From assembly GCF_009730915.1 (NCBI RefSeq), contig NC_052481.1:2294001-2358000 (forward strand): a stretch of 64,000 nt of DNA, written 5' to 3'. The notes below the pieces were generated by a model. It saw only the letters and a program-made list of their open reading frames with translations. It made no database searches and had not been told where the DNA came from. The stretch comes from Dioscorea cayenensis subsp. rotundata. Its lineage: Eukaryota; Streptophyta; Magnoliopsida; Dioscoreales; Dioscoreaceae. Shown here in pieces: positions 34,639 to 44,948 of the stretch (the first letter of the stretch is position 1; every line of letters starts with the position of its first letter). Position numbers and translations under genes: made by a program.

Positions 34639-37600
34639 GAGCTTATAAACAAGCTTGTTCACGAGCTGTGTTCGCGAGCCAAAATGAGCCGAGCTTTTGG
34701 CTGCTCAAGTTTGGCTCGTTTATTAATCGAGCTTGAAAATGATGTTCAAGCTTGGCTCGTTTATAATATGAGCTGAACACGAACGAGCCTTTATCGAGCT
34801 GAACACCGAGCCGCTCACAAACGGCTTGGCTCAAATACACCCCTAATCTGAAGTACTTATAATAGATAGATTACAAAAATAATGATCATAGAGAAGATAC
34901 TTTCATGATAGTTAAATATATACAGAATAATTTAATAAAAGACAAATAAATATCTGAAAAAAAAACCCATTATTTTACTTGGTTTTCTAATATTATTTAG
35001 TGTGAAGATACTACTACATTCTGCCACATAGCTGTTATATCTTAGTTTATTTCATTAGGGGAAGTCAACTTTGGTACATAAACTATAAATATATATTTTG
35101 TTTGTCCTAAACTATGCAAAGTGTGCTGATTGTTATCATTAAAAGACAGACTTGTCATAACCTGTTATCTGGTATAATAGATGGATAAATAATAATAATA
35201 AAAAAAAAACCATGATTCTGCTCAGGTTTTTAGTATTATCTACTGTGCTACTTGGATTCTACATGGCCAAGCCCAAACAAATTTAGAATTAATAATATTA
35301 ATATATAGTATTTATAGAATATCATTTGTGTTTTTCAACAGTTTGAGAATAATTTATTAGAAAATGACGTTTATAAATTTATTTCAGTGAGAGGTTAAAA
35401 AAATGATTTTATTAAAAAATTTAGTGATTTAATTAATTTTTTTTCAATCTTAAAAAGCTTAGCTCTGAACTAATATTATTTAAACAAGATGATAATTTGT
35501 TTTGTTGAGTTGCTAGACCAGGCAAATCTTGCCGATATTCTTCTATCTGATTGTGAGTATTCACCCGAGTTGTTTCAATGCATTAAAGTATATTTTAAAA
35601 ATTGATAATTTAACTTTTTAAAATTTTTAATAGAGTTTAGAAAAGTAGTTACATAGTACTTACTCCCTAAAAAAAAGGAAAAATCAAATTTAAAAAGATT
35701 TTTTTTTTTTTGCATATGTAACTTCAAAAAAAAAGAAAAATTATACTTCAAAAATGAGTCCATATATGTGAGTCCAAAAGGGTAAGCAAATTATACTAAA
35801 GGTCCGTTTGGTTCGTGGTAATGACATATTACCACGTAACGAGATTACCATGATAATCAATTTGTTGATTATCATGATAATATGGGTGGGAATATTGCGG
35901 TAATTTAATATAACCATGTTTGGTTGGGAACTTTTATTACTTTGATTTTCATAGTAATCAATTTGTTAAAATATAAAAAGTTATAAGATTACCACGGTAA
36001 TCCAAGATAGACACCAAATTTAGTGGTAATAGAATTACCACTTTCTTGGTAATATTTATAAGTTGGTAATGTGATATTACCACACAGATTACCACTGATA
36101 CAATGTCAAACGTGGTAATATTTTCAGATTAGTGGTAATATTTTCATATTATCACGTAACACATGGTAATTTTTCTACCTTACCGCGAATCAAATGCCCC
36201 TAAATACTTAGGGTAAACTCATTTAGTTCTTAGTCAAGTTGATGTTGAGCTAAATTCATTGGTCTAATTATATTTGTTAGCTTTAATCTTTGATTTTTAA
36301 TTCAAGAAGTAATTACTGATGTTAGTGAGTTGTTGGACAAAGGTATTGATCATGGATCTGGAATTTTACATGATAGTAATTAGGGGCAAATATATTGTTG
36401 TTTTTGGTGTTATGTTCATTTTTATTTCTATAATTTCAAAATATTCAATATGATTCTTATACTTTATAATCATTTTTATCACTCTCTTCAGCTTTTAATA
36501 AACTGTGGTTTTCAATACTTGTGGATGTTAATTTGGTAGAATCCTATAAGCATGGGTAAATTACATAACCATCCATGATAGCTATGTTACTTCCAATGCT
36601 GAAAATAATAAATAAACAAATATATTTGTATATATTCTCAAAAGTATAACGATTATATTAAATATCTTGAAAATACAAAGACAAAGTTCAAATGAGCTTT
36701 TATGTGAATAATCACCTTGATTTTTATATAGAAAAATGTAATTTTCAAGTCATAACATGCAACTATATTCTCAAATAGACTTAAATAATAATAATAAAAA
36801 AAATAATGACAACAAAAAAAAATTATACAGTAAGAAAGAAAACAATTATTGCCTTTATAAGATTATCATTATTAAGTTATATAAAAGCACTTGCAAAAAA
36901 TTTATAGGGTAAAAGTTTATTTATTAAATAGATTTAATTATTAAAAATTGGAGACACGAGAAATTTAGAGGAAAGATGAGATATTTTATTGTGGCTTGTT
37001 CACAATTACCAATATATATATATATATATATTTCAATATCTTGATTGTTAAGGATCAACCTTGGATAACAGTTTGTGGTGTTTCTCTGGCCAGTTTTCCT
37101 CACTTGAGTAAAAATAGTTTTGATGTTTATAAAACTCAATATGTATGAATCTATAGATACTTGTGAGATTTTTCATGTTAATTCTTTATTAATTAGATAG
37201 GTTTGAATTAAAAAAAAAATATTAATTTTTATTTTAAGTTAATGTAATCATAATAAGAGGCTCATAGATGTCTTCAGATAAAATTTTTAATAGTTTTGAT
37301 TTAGACGCTGTTAAAATTTTTAATATTACAAATATAAAAAACGATAAAGCTACTCAGGACTCTTAACTCTTTTAGAAAGTCCGGAAATCATTTTATAATA
37401 ATTTTTCTAATACTTCTTAACACTTCATACACCTGTCAAACTGGAGGCCAAGACAGGGAGCCTACCCTATAAATAATGATATACCCTGCATAGTGCATGC
37501 ATTTTCTTTAAGATACGTCCAATGTGCATGTGTAACCCTGTAAGCATTTATTTAATTTGTTTATTATAGCAAAACAATACTATTAACTTTCAGAGGTTTA

Positions 37601-38705
37601 CATTGTAACTGATTATTAGAAGTTTTTTTTTTTACCTTAAATAGGCTAGCATTGAGTGACAAATCATAAACTATAGACATTAGATTAAAAAAATAATAAT
37701 AAACTAATAATTTATCATTTGAATTATTTGGTGCAATCCCAAAAGGAGCATTTCTAAATCATATGTTCATGTGTCTTTTGTTCTTGAAAAATCATGAAGG
37801 ATGTTACAACTGACATAAGTTTGAGTCCAACCAACCATGTTCATACATTGGGAAATGCTCTATATCATTTCTATGATCTAATTAACTGGAAGAAGTTACC
37901 TATATAAGCTTGAAGAAAAATGCAAGTGATATACCTTATCATAAGACAGCTTGTATTTTTCACATCTGGAGGATAATTTTCTTAAAACTTCTTCTGTGTT
38001 GAATTATTCTAATCATGTATGTACGTACATATACTCATCTGTGATGCAACTTTTTGGTTCAATTATTGAGACGTACATGTCACCATTGTTTTGCAAACAT
38101 GATCTACCCATTTGTTCTGCCTACATTCTACTAGTGGTTCATTGAATGCCAGTATTAATGCCTTGCCATATGATGGCTATCTATGATTTGAAAGCTTTCT
38201 CTTTCAAGATCCTTAGTCAGAATTCTTTGACAATCTCATCATAAATGTTCTATTTATTTAATGTATTTTTGCATATAAAATATGTAAAAATATAGTTGGT
38301 GTATTTATATACATCCTATTTTCTTCTCATATGTTGAGAAATTTAACAATGATCAATAGGTATACATTGTTAACTCCATTCATATGTAACTCCGCTCCGT
38401 TGCTCCATTTCACTCCGTTCCAGCATCTGTCGGTTCACCTTTACCTTGTATATGAGCCATATACAACATCATGCTTCTAATGTTAATCTTTAAGCATTTG
38501 ATGAATGGTGTCATTCATTGATGTAGGTATAACAGTGTTGTGGGCAGCAGCAGCTTCTCTTGTTCCTGCAATGCAAAGAGGGGATGAGACTGCCAGGAAT
38601 CTTCACATTGCATTGAATACATTGAATTTGCTACTCTTCATCTGGCAAATCCCAACTGGAATTGAGATAATTTTTGCCGTCTTCGAGTACACCAATTGGC
38701 CATGA
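30702..38705 (+). CDS. DUF4079 membrane protein, chloroplastic
   Basis: Four exons: 30702-30917, 30987-31274, 31365-31524, 38527-38705; 843 bases, 280 residues, in frame throughout. It belongs to the DUF4079 family (Arabidopsis At3g61870 type), plastid multi-span membrane proteins of unknown function also found in cyanobacteria. Residues 1-70 are Ser/Pro/Leu-rich, as in a transit peptide. Membrane segments: about 90-111 (ALIHPIVMSGLFLYTLWAGYLGW region), 187-203 (LLGFGVFEAVAGCV), 222-235 (GITVLWAAAASLVPAM) and 253-270 (LNTLNLLLFIWQIPTG). Between the first two lies a soluble loop with QWRRVRTIQNEI and a Pro/Ala spacer. Intron 1 is only 69 bases, in frame and stop-free; intron 3 is 7002 bases and packed with duplications and MITEs. 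A (CT)n tract precedes the start in the 5' leader. Confidence 0.92.
32190..33095. repeat. Tandem duplication, period about 458 bp, in DUF4079 intron 3
   Basis: CTCATGATCATGGAAATGGC at 32,213 returns as CTCATGAGCATGGAAATGGT at 32,671. Both copies then carry GCC(G/A)TCACATGG-type sequence, (G)AAACGTAAAAAG(C/T)AGAAAGCACG, TGCTTTGTCCATATG and AGTATTTTTGG in the same order. The second copy has small insertions and many substitutions, so the duplication is old. Confidence 0.75.
33801..34845. mobile_element. hAT-like MITE with 8-9 bp target-site duplication
   Basis: 1045 bases with terminal inverted repeats: TAGGGCTGTAAACGAGCC at the left against TAGGGGTGTATTTGAGCC (reverse complement of the right end). 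The target-site duplication ATCTGAAG(T) sits at 33,792-33,800 and 34,846-34,854. Subterminal DNA is full of GAGCCGAGC, GCTCGTTT and CGAGCTT motifs in both orientations. It has no transposase frame. Eight bases of duplication and a TAGGG terminus fit hAT; a 9-bp reading would fit Mutator. Confidence 0.85.
34605..34635. repeat. (TA)n microsatellite inside the hAT-like MITE
   Basis: About 15 uninterrupted TA units. It separates a left part of the element from a right part that is especially rich in GAGC/GCTC motifs. Confidence 0.95.
35801..36200. mobile_element. PIF/Harbinger- or hAT-like MITE in DUF4079 intron 3
   Basis: About 400 bases. The left end GGTCCGTTTGGTTCG pairs imperfectly with the reverse complement of the right end (GGGGCATTTGATTCG), followed by GTGGTAAT/GCGGTAAG. 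TAA(A) is present on both sides, fitting the 3-bp duplication of Tourist/PIF elements. The inside is full of GGTAAT and ATTACC words, including the palindrome ATAATCAATTTGTTGATTAT. No coding frame. Confidence 0.75.
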
Positions 38706-39234
38706 TTTAAGTTTTAATTGCACAACTCATTTCCCAGGTTTCAAATGATCATGAGATGCAGTTGCACTTTCTCCATTTTGAACCATCATGAAGCCAAACT
38801 TTCTTCTAGTCTTGTGACCCAAAAAAAAAAAAGGGTTAATTTTGGTTGTCTGTGCATTATTAGTGTGAGGATGTAGCAGACATACTATGCAGTGATGGTA
38901 TTTGATGTGAATGCTCCATGTGGATAATTTATCCATATCTTCATCTGGGGTACCCTATAACATGCATAAATGAGATTGTGGATGGTGTTGTATGATGGTC
39001 CTGGTGAATGGTTGGTCATGCCATTTCTCAACCAAGAATTAATAATCGCCTTTATTTTGAAGGACAACCATGTTCAGTAATGTTCACGAGACAGTGATCT
39101 GAGTCATGGAAGATAATAATAAATAGTGTATTTTTAATGCAAAAAATTATGTGGTTCAGATCATACTCTTAAGTTTTACAGGAATTTTACATCAATTTTT
39201 TTTTTTTTTGGTCATTGACTTTAAAAACTAGCCA

Positions 39235-39392
39235 TAGCTTAATAGCACCCACTTAGCATTAGGATTGAAGGGTCTTGAGTTTGAGCCTCTCAACTCACTA
39301 CATAGTCTTCTGTGAGATTTTTGTGTGGGCATTCTTCCTCTATTTCAGAGTTGTATAGCAAAAAAGGTCTGTAAACCAATATAATCGTCCTT
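39235..39392 (+). mobile_element. SINE family B relic
   Basis: Degenerate copy: TAGCCATAGCTTAATAG, B-box-like TCTTGAGTTTGAGCCTCTC, TCTTCTGTGAGATTTTTGTG and GCAAAAAAGG. The block order matches the copy at 22,345. No target-site duplication was found. Confidence 0.5.
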
Positions 39393-40076
39393 TAACAGTG
39401 TTTGTTGCTCTTTTAAAAAAAATAAATAAATTGAGGTGCAGTATTGGTAACTCTATAAAACAAAAATTTTGTTTAATGATTTATATATATATATATATAT
39501 ACAAAGATTTCAAGCTCAACAATTTACTTCAGCAGGCTATGCATCATTTGGACAAACTCTTTTGGTTCTATTACAATTTTAGTGATGAAGGGAACTTTCC
39601 AAATCTTGTTGTAATGTAGGTTTTGTGCAATCACATTCAAATCAGACTCCACATGCATCAAAACATTTGCTTTTCAACTTTTATTTTTTTTCCCCCCCTT
39701 TTTCATTTAAAAAGAAAATGAAGGCAAAGTATTATTGAAATGGTGACAGAGGCAAGGCAAGGTTGCTGATAATGGAGGGGGACATTGTCTGACTGTGCAT
39801 TGTTGACAGGATGAACTTTATCTTTGCTTTGACCTGATTGATGGCTTGTTTTTGCCATCAACACTACTCCTTGGTTTGATTGGAAGGTGTACACGATATG
39901 TTCACCAATTTTTTGGGAGAATAAGGGTATTTATGTAATTTTCCCTTTTTTTTTGGGTAGTGCCTTCAATTTCTTTCATATATGAGCAGTTTTTTTTAAG
40001 ATGTATCTTCTTCTGAAATAATTACAAACCAAATGTGGCCGTATCGTAAATAATTTTATCCAACCACTTAAATTTC

Positions 40077-40080
<4 letters not shown>

Positions 40081-40118
<38 letters not shown>
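40081..40118. repeat. (ATT)n microsatellite
   Basis: About 12 uninterrupted ATT units in the spacer downstream of the DUF4079 gene. Confidence 0.95.
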
Positions 40119-40388
40119 TCTGTTTTATATTTTCTGTCTCGATTATTGGTGGGAATCTGATTTCAACAAGTACCGTATCTCTTTCTTCAAATCAGGTTTA
40201 TTCCCCTCCTAAACATGATAACAAAAATTATTACTTTGCATTATTCATCTAAATGTTTTCATTCAACAACTTCCAACTTTTCTCATGTTTTTAGATACTT
40301 CTTAGATATCTTTATCTTTATTATTAACAAAGATATAACAAGTATATTAATGGCATTGAAAGATTTGTCTTGTAAGTAGAGTAACTTA

Positions 40389-41239
40389 GGGTGTGTTTGT
40401 TTAGCCGGATGTAAAACGACATGTAATTGGAATTATAAAATCTTTCAAAATCTGTTTACTTAGATTTGAGAACTTCAAAGTAATTACGTGTAAATAGATT
40501 TTGTTGGATTTGCAACTACATCCAAATCGGGCATAGTTCAATCCACTGCACTTTGGAATTTAATAGAGAGTCTCACACGTGGTGTCACTTGAGACTGAAT
40601 GATTAAAAAAATATATAAAAGTGTTGTAATTTCTAGTGTATTATCATTCAGTTACCATCCATGTTTAAAAATATGTTTTAAAATTGTACGATTGAAATAT
40701 GAAGAAAGGATAAAAGGATAAGATTTACATCATAAAGAATCAAAAAAAGATAATTATGAAAACATTGAGAAGATAAACCAATCAAATAACCTAAGTGAAA
40801 CAATTTAAGCTTTGAAAGATCACCAGAAAGATAAAATTAGGTTTAAAATATAAAATATATTTAAAAGATGTATGGACGTATAATTTTATTTATTTATTTA
40901 TTTTTGAAAATAGGTATGTGTAATTAAATATTAAAACTTATTTTAATATTTATTTTAATATGGTCCATGATCTATATAAAAATTTAATGATGACTCAAGG
41001 TGGGGGTAACCTCATCAAGGGCATTTATATCCTAAAAATACATCCAACCAAATATATGTTTTCCAAAATCCAGACTTACAAATTCTTCCAAAACAAACAC
41101 AAAATTTTGAAAGCCAGCATTTTCAATTACATTCAACCAAACATTAGATTTGACTCTCATGCATTTTCAACTCCAGCATTTACAAATACACTAATTAAAA
41201 ATCTACTGCATTTTTAACTACATCTAACCAAACGCTACC
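40389..41239. mobile_element. Candidate non-autonomous DNA transposon
   Basis: About 850 bases with imperfect terminal inverted repeats: GGGTGTGTTTGTTTAGCCGG at the left and, read from the right end, GGTAGCGTTTGGTTAGATGT. Sub-repeats such as CATCCAACCAAA, ATTCAACCAAAC and CATCTAACCAAAC recur near the right end. Flanking trinucleotides are TTA and ATA, so no clean target-site duplication is seen. No transposase frame. Confidence 0.5.
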
Positions 41240-41341
41240 ATAGTATATAATACATATTATGGAAAACCAAAGATATAATTTTATTCTATTTAGAATAATT
41301 TTTATAAAAAACCAGATCCTCTCAATGAAATTGTTTGAGAA

Positions 41342-41548
41342 CCGTGGACTAGCCCAACAATAACTATCATGTAATGTGATGCATTGCATTAGGTCCTTTG
41401 TGAGAATTTTGTGTAAAGAATACCTCTCGTCCTTCCCTTCAGTATTGCATGACAAGGGGTTAATTCTTAGGGGGTCATTTAAGTCACCGTAACTGATGTA
41501 CCTTTGTACATACCTTTGATTTGGTGCTTATCGCCTTAAATAAAAAAA
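41342..41548 (+). mobile_element. SINE family B, copy with 14-bp target-site duplication
   Basis: About 207 bases flanked by perfect AAATTGTTTGAGAA (41328-41341 and 41549-41562). The head CCGTGGACTAGCCCAACAAT matches CCGTGGGCTAGCCCATTGGT of the 22,345 copy, and GTGAGAATTTTGTGTAAAGA matches its GGAGTTCTGTGTGAGAAA block. The B-box region has been lost. The 3' end adds TGTACCTTTGTACATACC and ATTTGGTGCTTATCGCC before the A-tail. Confidence 0.88.
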
Positions 41549-43010
41549 AAATTGTTTGAGAATAAAAAGAAAGCGAGCGAAGTATACCTCAACTTGAATC
41601 TGTTATTATATATATGACTGAATTGGATTTTGCGACCACACAAAACGAAAAACAAGGACAATCCCAATCTAATTATAAGTCATTAGATTAAAAAAAAATT
41701 TATGGAACTAACTACTATTCTACCCACCATAAAATAATGATTTTATTTTGTAATTCTGCACATTATGTTTTGATTCCACATGTCTATTATCCCAAACTTT
41801 ATTTTATATAATTGCAATTTGGTTTTTAGCTCACCCACCTCAATATGAACATAATTATGCACGTTTACACACCCAAGGTATATATTTTATTATATCCTTA
41901 TATGAAGTGTAATCCACATCACAACAATACCATCTAAACAAACACTAATAAGTAATAACTAGCCAAATTGATTCACTGAAACATGATTGAATTGAAGAAG
42001 AGAAAGAAGACAAATAACAAAAGCAGCTTCTAATTAATAGCAAGAAAAAGTTAGTTGGCCACTTTGCATGGCTTTCTCTCTTCGTCCACAACAAATAAAC
42101 AGGACCACGAACTCAAAGCCAAGAAGAAGAAGTTCATCTCTTTGATGCTTTTATATCTTTTTTTTTTAATTAATAAAAAAAGGGAAGAAGAAGAAGATGA
42201 CCAAACTGGTCCTTCATACCATTTGATGAACCTTCTAGCACAGGGCAGTGCATTTGCATTAATGCAGCCACATCCAATATTATTGCACGCATTGTGTTGC
42301 AAAATATCTTTATTATTTTATTTTATTTTATTTTTGAGGCCAATATTCCTTCCTCTCATATGATCTCTTCCTTTTATATCCATATATACTATGCATTTCA
42401 AGATATTCACTAGCAATAGATGCATTTAGGGCCACTTGATCATGCTACACTAGGTCCACTTTGATTTGATCATTCCTTGTGGAGTCCTTAGTTATTTTCT
42501 GAAGAAAATATATACATATATAAATATTACAAATGTAATAAGCCCGATTATTGTCAAGGGCGTGCTCATACGAGGCAATACAAGTTTGTCCGTACTCTAT
42601 CATTCAACCAACATGAGGATTGGACTACAAACTACAGTCTAAGACATCATGGTACCACTGTGTCTAGCTCATTTTGAACTCGGGTAATAAGTGTTCATAA
42701 ATTATGTCTTTACCAGTGTAACTAATACTGCTTAACTAAAGGCTTTTTAGCTGATATATAGCTTTCTTTATATTAGAAAAAAAAATTGTATAAAATTAAT
42801 AACTATTTAATATACCAGCTAGCTTAATATAATAAAACTATATAACATAATATATTAACCTGCGTGAAAATAACTGTCTCCATTGTTTTTTTTATAATAA
42901 AAATATCCTCTGAGATAAAGGAGCAAAAAAGTATTTCGATTTAGCTTTTTTTTTTCTCGTTCTATTCTCATCTTAGGTTTTTTTCAAACTTAGATTCAAA
43001 CGCTTCACAA

Positions 43011-43192
43011 GCCAACGACCATTAGGTCAATTGGCACTGGATTCCTTGCGTAGGGCTTTCGTTTCGGGGAAACCCGGATTCGAATCCCGTTTCACGCAAG
43101 GTGAATGCACGGTTCAGTGAGCACCGCTCCCACATGTACATCCCTGACTATCATTAGATGGGGAACGCTTATTGCCTATTTGTTAAAAAAAA
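43011..43192 (+). mobile_element. tRNA-derived SINE, family C, with 13-bp target-site duplication
   Basis: 182 bases flanked by perfect AAACGCTTCACAA (42998-43010 and 43193-43205). The A box is TAGGTCAATTGGCA and the B box GGATTCGAATCCC, both very close to the Pol III consensus, so the promoter may still work. The body ends TTGTTAAAAAAAAAA. The opening CCAACGACC and the CCACATGTACATCCCTGAC block resemble family A, but the middle differs. It is best read as a SINE, not a tRNA gene, because of the tail and duplication. Confidence 0.93.
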
Positions 43193-43274
43193 AAACGCTT
43201 CACAAACTTTTGAGTACTATATTCGTTATATATTTGATGCATTGAACTAATGAATATATATATATATATATAAC

Positions 43275-43455
43275 TTTCATATTTAAAGAAGAAAAGTCAT
43301 AGGATAGGCCCTTGGTCAGAATTTATTATATAAAATTTAATTTGTGGGATTTTTTATATATAAAAATTTCATATTTAAAAAAGAAAAGTCGTAGGATACC
43401 AAAGGCCCTTGGTCAGAATTCATTATCTAAAATTTAATTTGTGGGATTTTTATTA
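43275..43455. repeat. Tandem duplication of about 97 bp
   Basis: TTTCATATTTAAAGAAGAAA, CATAGGATAGGCCCTTGGTC and AAAATTTAATTTGTGGGATT appear twice, with CTTGGTCAGA at 43,311 and 43,408. It lies directly downstream of a (TA)n run. Confidence 0.9.
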
Positions 43456-43610
43456 TTTGAATTCAAAATTCACCAAACACAATCTTGCCAAGAGTTTTCA
43501 AATATAACTGTGGAAATAGATTTGTAACTTACTTCCCGTGTCATGGAGAGAATACTAATGGACTATCAGTCTATCATTACTTCTATGTATACTCGTTTGA
43601 TTATATATAT

Positions 43611-43872
43611 AAAGCAAAAAATAATTTAGGTAAGTCTTTAGATTACTGTTTTATAGGAATGTTTGATTCAAAATTGTTATATCATTATCTAATTGTTGAT
43701 TGTTTATATAAGTATTGTACATCTTTTACTGTTTATGATACTATACAATAGAACATGTTTTCAGTACTATTTATGATGATTAAAATCATTGAATTATCAT
43801 CTGACGACTACTGTGGACGTTCATAAATTTTCGAGATTTAAAATCTAGGGGCGTTCCTAGATTACCGATTCT
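43611..43872. mobile_element. Micron-like MITE copy 2, diverged, flanked by TA microsatellite
   Basis: Aligns from AAAAAATAATTTAGGTAAGT to ATCTAGGGGCGTTCCTAGAT with the copies at 6,861 and 50,564, via TTTATATAAGTATTGTACAT and the TTTACTGTTTATGAT and GTACTATTTATGATGAT blocks. TA runs flank both sides. It is the most decayed copy. Its short frames are not genes. Confidence 0.7.
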
Positions 43873-44870
43873 ATATATATGTGCGCGCGTGCATATTTAC
43901 CTTGTTAATTTGAAAAAAAAAAAAAGTCATGGAATGATATATGAGAACTTTGAGTGCATGACACGTTGAAGATGATGTTCTCTGGTTGGACCGGAAGATC
44001 AGTTTGAGAACATGATGATCAAGGACCACACTTTTTATATAATTTATTCATGTGCCACACTCACTCCATTGCATGCTCACTCTCCACTACAACACATATG
44101 TGCTTCAACTCTTAATTTATTTTTCCATGCATGCATGGCCACCCTTTAACTTTTCATGCATGCATTCCTCTCCTCCTCTTATATTCTTGCCCCTCATCAC
44201 TTCTCCTTTATCTGCCAGGTCTGTTTCTCTTTCCCCTCCACACTAAACCCTAACCGTAACCCTAACCCCAACTTTAATCCTAATTTTAATTCTTATCTTT
44301 AGCACTAATTAATCTGTGAAAAATAAGAAAGTAAATAATAAAACTATATACAATCTTAGACTTTTAGAAATTATTTTTTTTATTGGTATATTTTGTTTTT
44401 ATCAACTCATTTTCATCTGTGAAAAATAAAGTATAACAAGTAAATATTTGATTACTTAATTCTATCACATAACTTCAAATTTTTTTTTTTTTTAAATCAA
44501 TGTTTGTAAATTTTAGTTTAATATGCATATAATATAATCAGATGAAATCATATCAATGATTCTAAAGTTCATAGGCACAATCAACACTAACCTTAGAGTC
44601 ATGAAGATCTCTATCTCTAGCTATTCTTTTATAATTATAAAGAGTTGACAAGACTAAAATTAATGTCTATGAATAAGTACTGTTTATATATATATATAAA
44701 CATGAACTTCTATTATTCAAGTAATTAAGTAAATAAGATCATGTTGATTAACTATAATTGAGAATCCATTTGAATGGAAAGAAACCTTTTTATGCATATT
44801 ATGGCCCATTTTCCCAATCCATTCAAAGCATTGCCAACTAATGTAAGGGGCCACCTTCCTGGTTCTTTCT

Positions 44871-44878
44871 CTATAAAA
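44871..44878 (+). promoter_or_regulatory. TATA-box-like element of the TAC1-like gene
   Basis: CTATAAAA stands 70 bases before the start codon and is followed by a CT-rich stretch (CTCTGCACTCTCACTCTCTT) where plant transcription often starts. Position and sequence fit a TATA promoter; no experimental support. Confidence 0.5.
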
Positions 44879-44948
44879 CCTCTGCACTCTCACTCTCTTA
44901 TACATCAAATTAACAACAACAAGAAGACTAGAATTGATCCAATTCCTC

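Larger units (their letters stand above)
33655..35275. repeat. Intronic duplication with a filled and an empty transposon site
   Basis: The segment at 33,655-33,800 (CCACATAAACTATAAACGTATATTTTTG..., TTTGTCCTGAATTAATAA, GGCTTGTTAAAAATTGTTATCTGAAGT) is repeated at 35,040-35,190 (CATAAACTATAAATATATAT, TTTGTCCTAAACTATG, GACTTGTCATAACCTGTTATCTGG). A third partial copy of the leading part lies at 35,215-35,270. The first copy is split by a 1.05-kb hAT-like element; the second is not. Confidence 0.7.
38706..44948. other. Intergenic region upstream of the TAC1-like gene
   Basis: No supported gene in 6.2 kb. It contains a SINE relic (39,235), a DNA-transposon-like element (40,389-41,239), two well-delimited SINEs (41,342 and 43,011), a 97-bp tandem duplication (43,275-43,455), a Micron-like MITE (43,611-43,872) and several simple repeats. 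A TATA-box-like CTATAAAA lies at 44,871-44,878, 70 bases before the TAC1 start codon. Confidence 0.6.

Noticed and set aside
43011-43100. Possible tRNA gene
   Set aside because: Good A and B boxes, but no proper cloverleaf acceptor stem, and an A-tail with flanking 13-bp duplication show it is a SINE.
43485-43751. 88-codon frame with Tyr-rich translation
   Set aside because: It spans the Micron-like MITE and AT-rich DNA; no similarity and no gene context.
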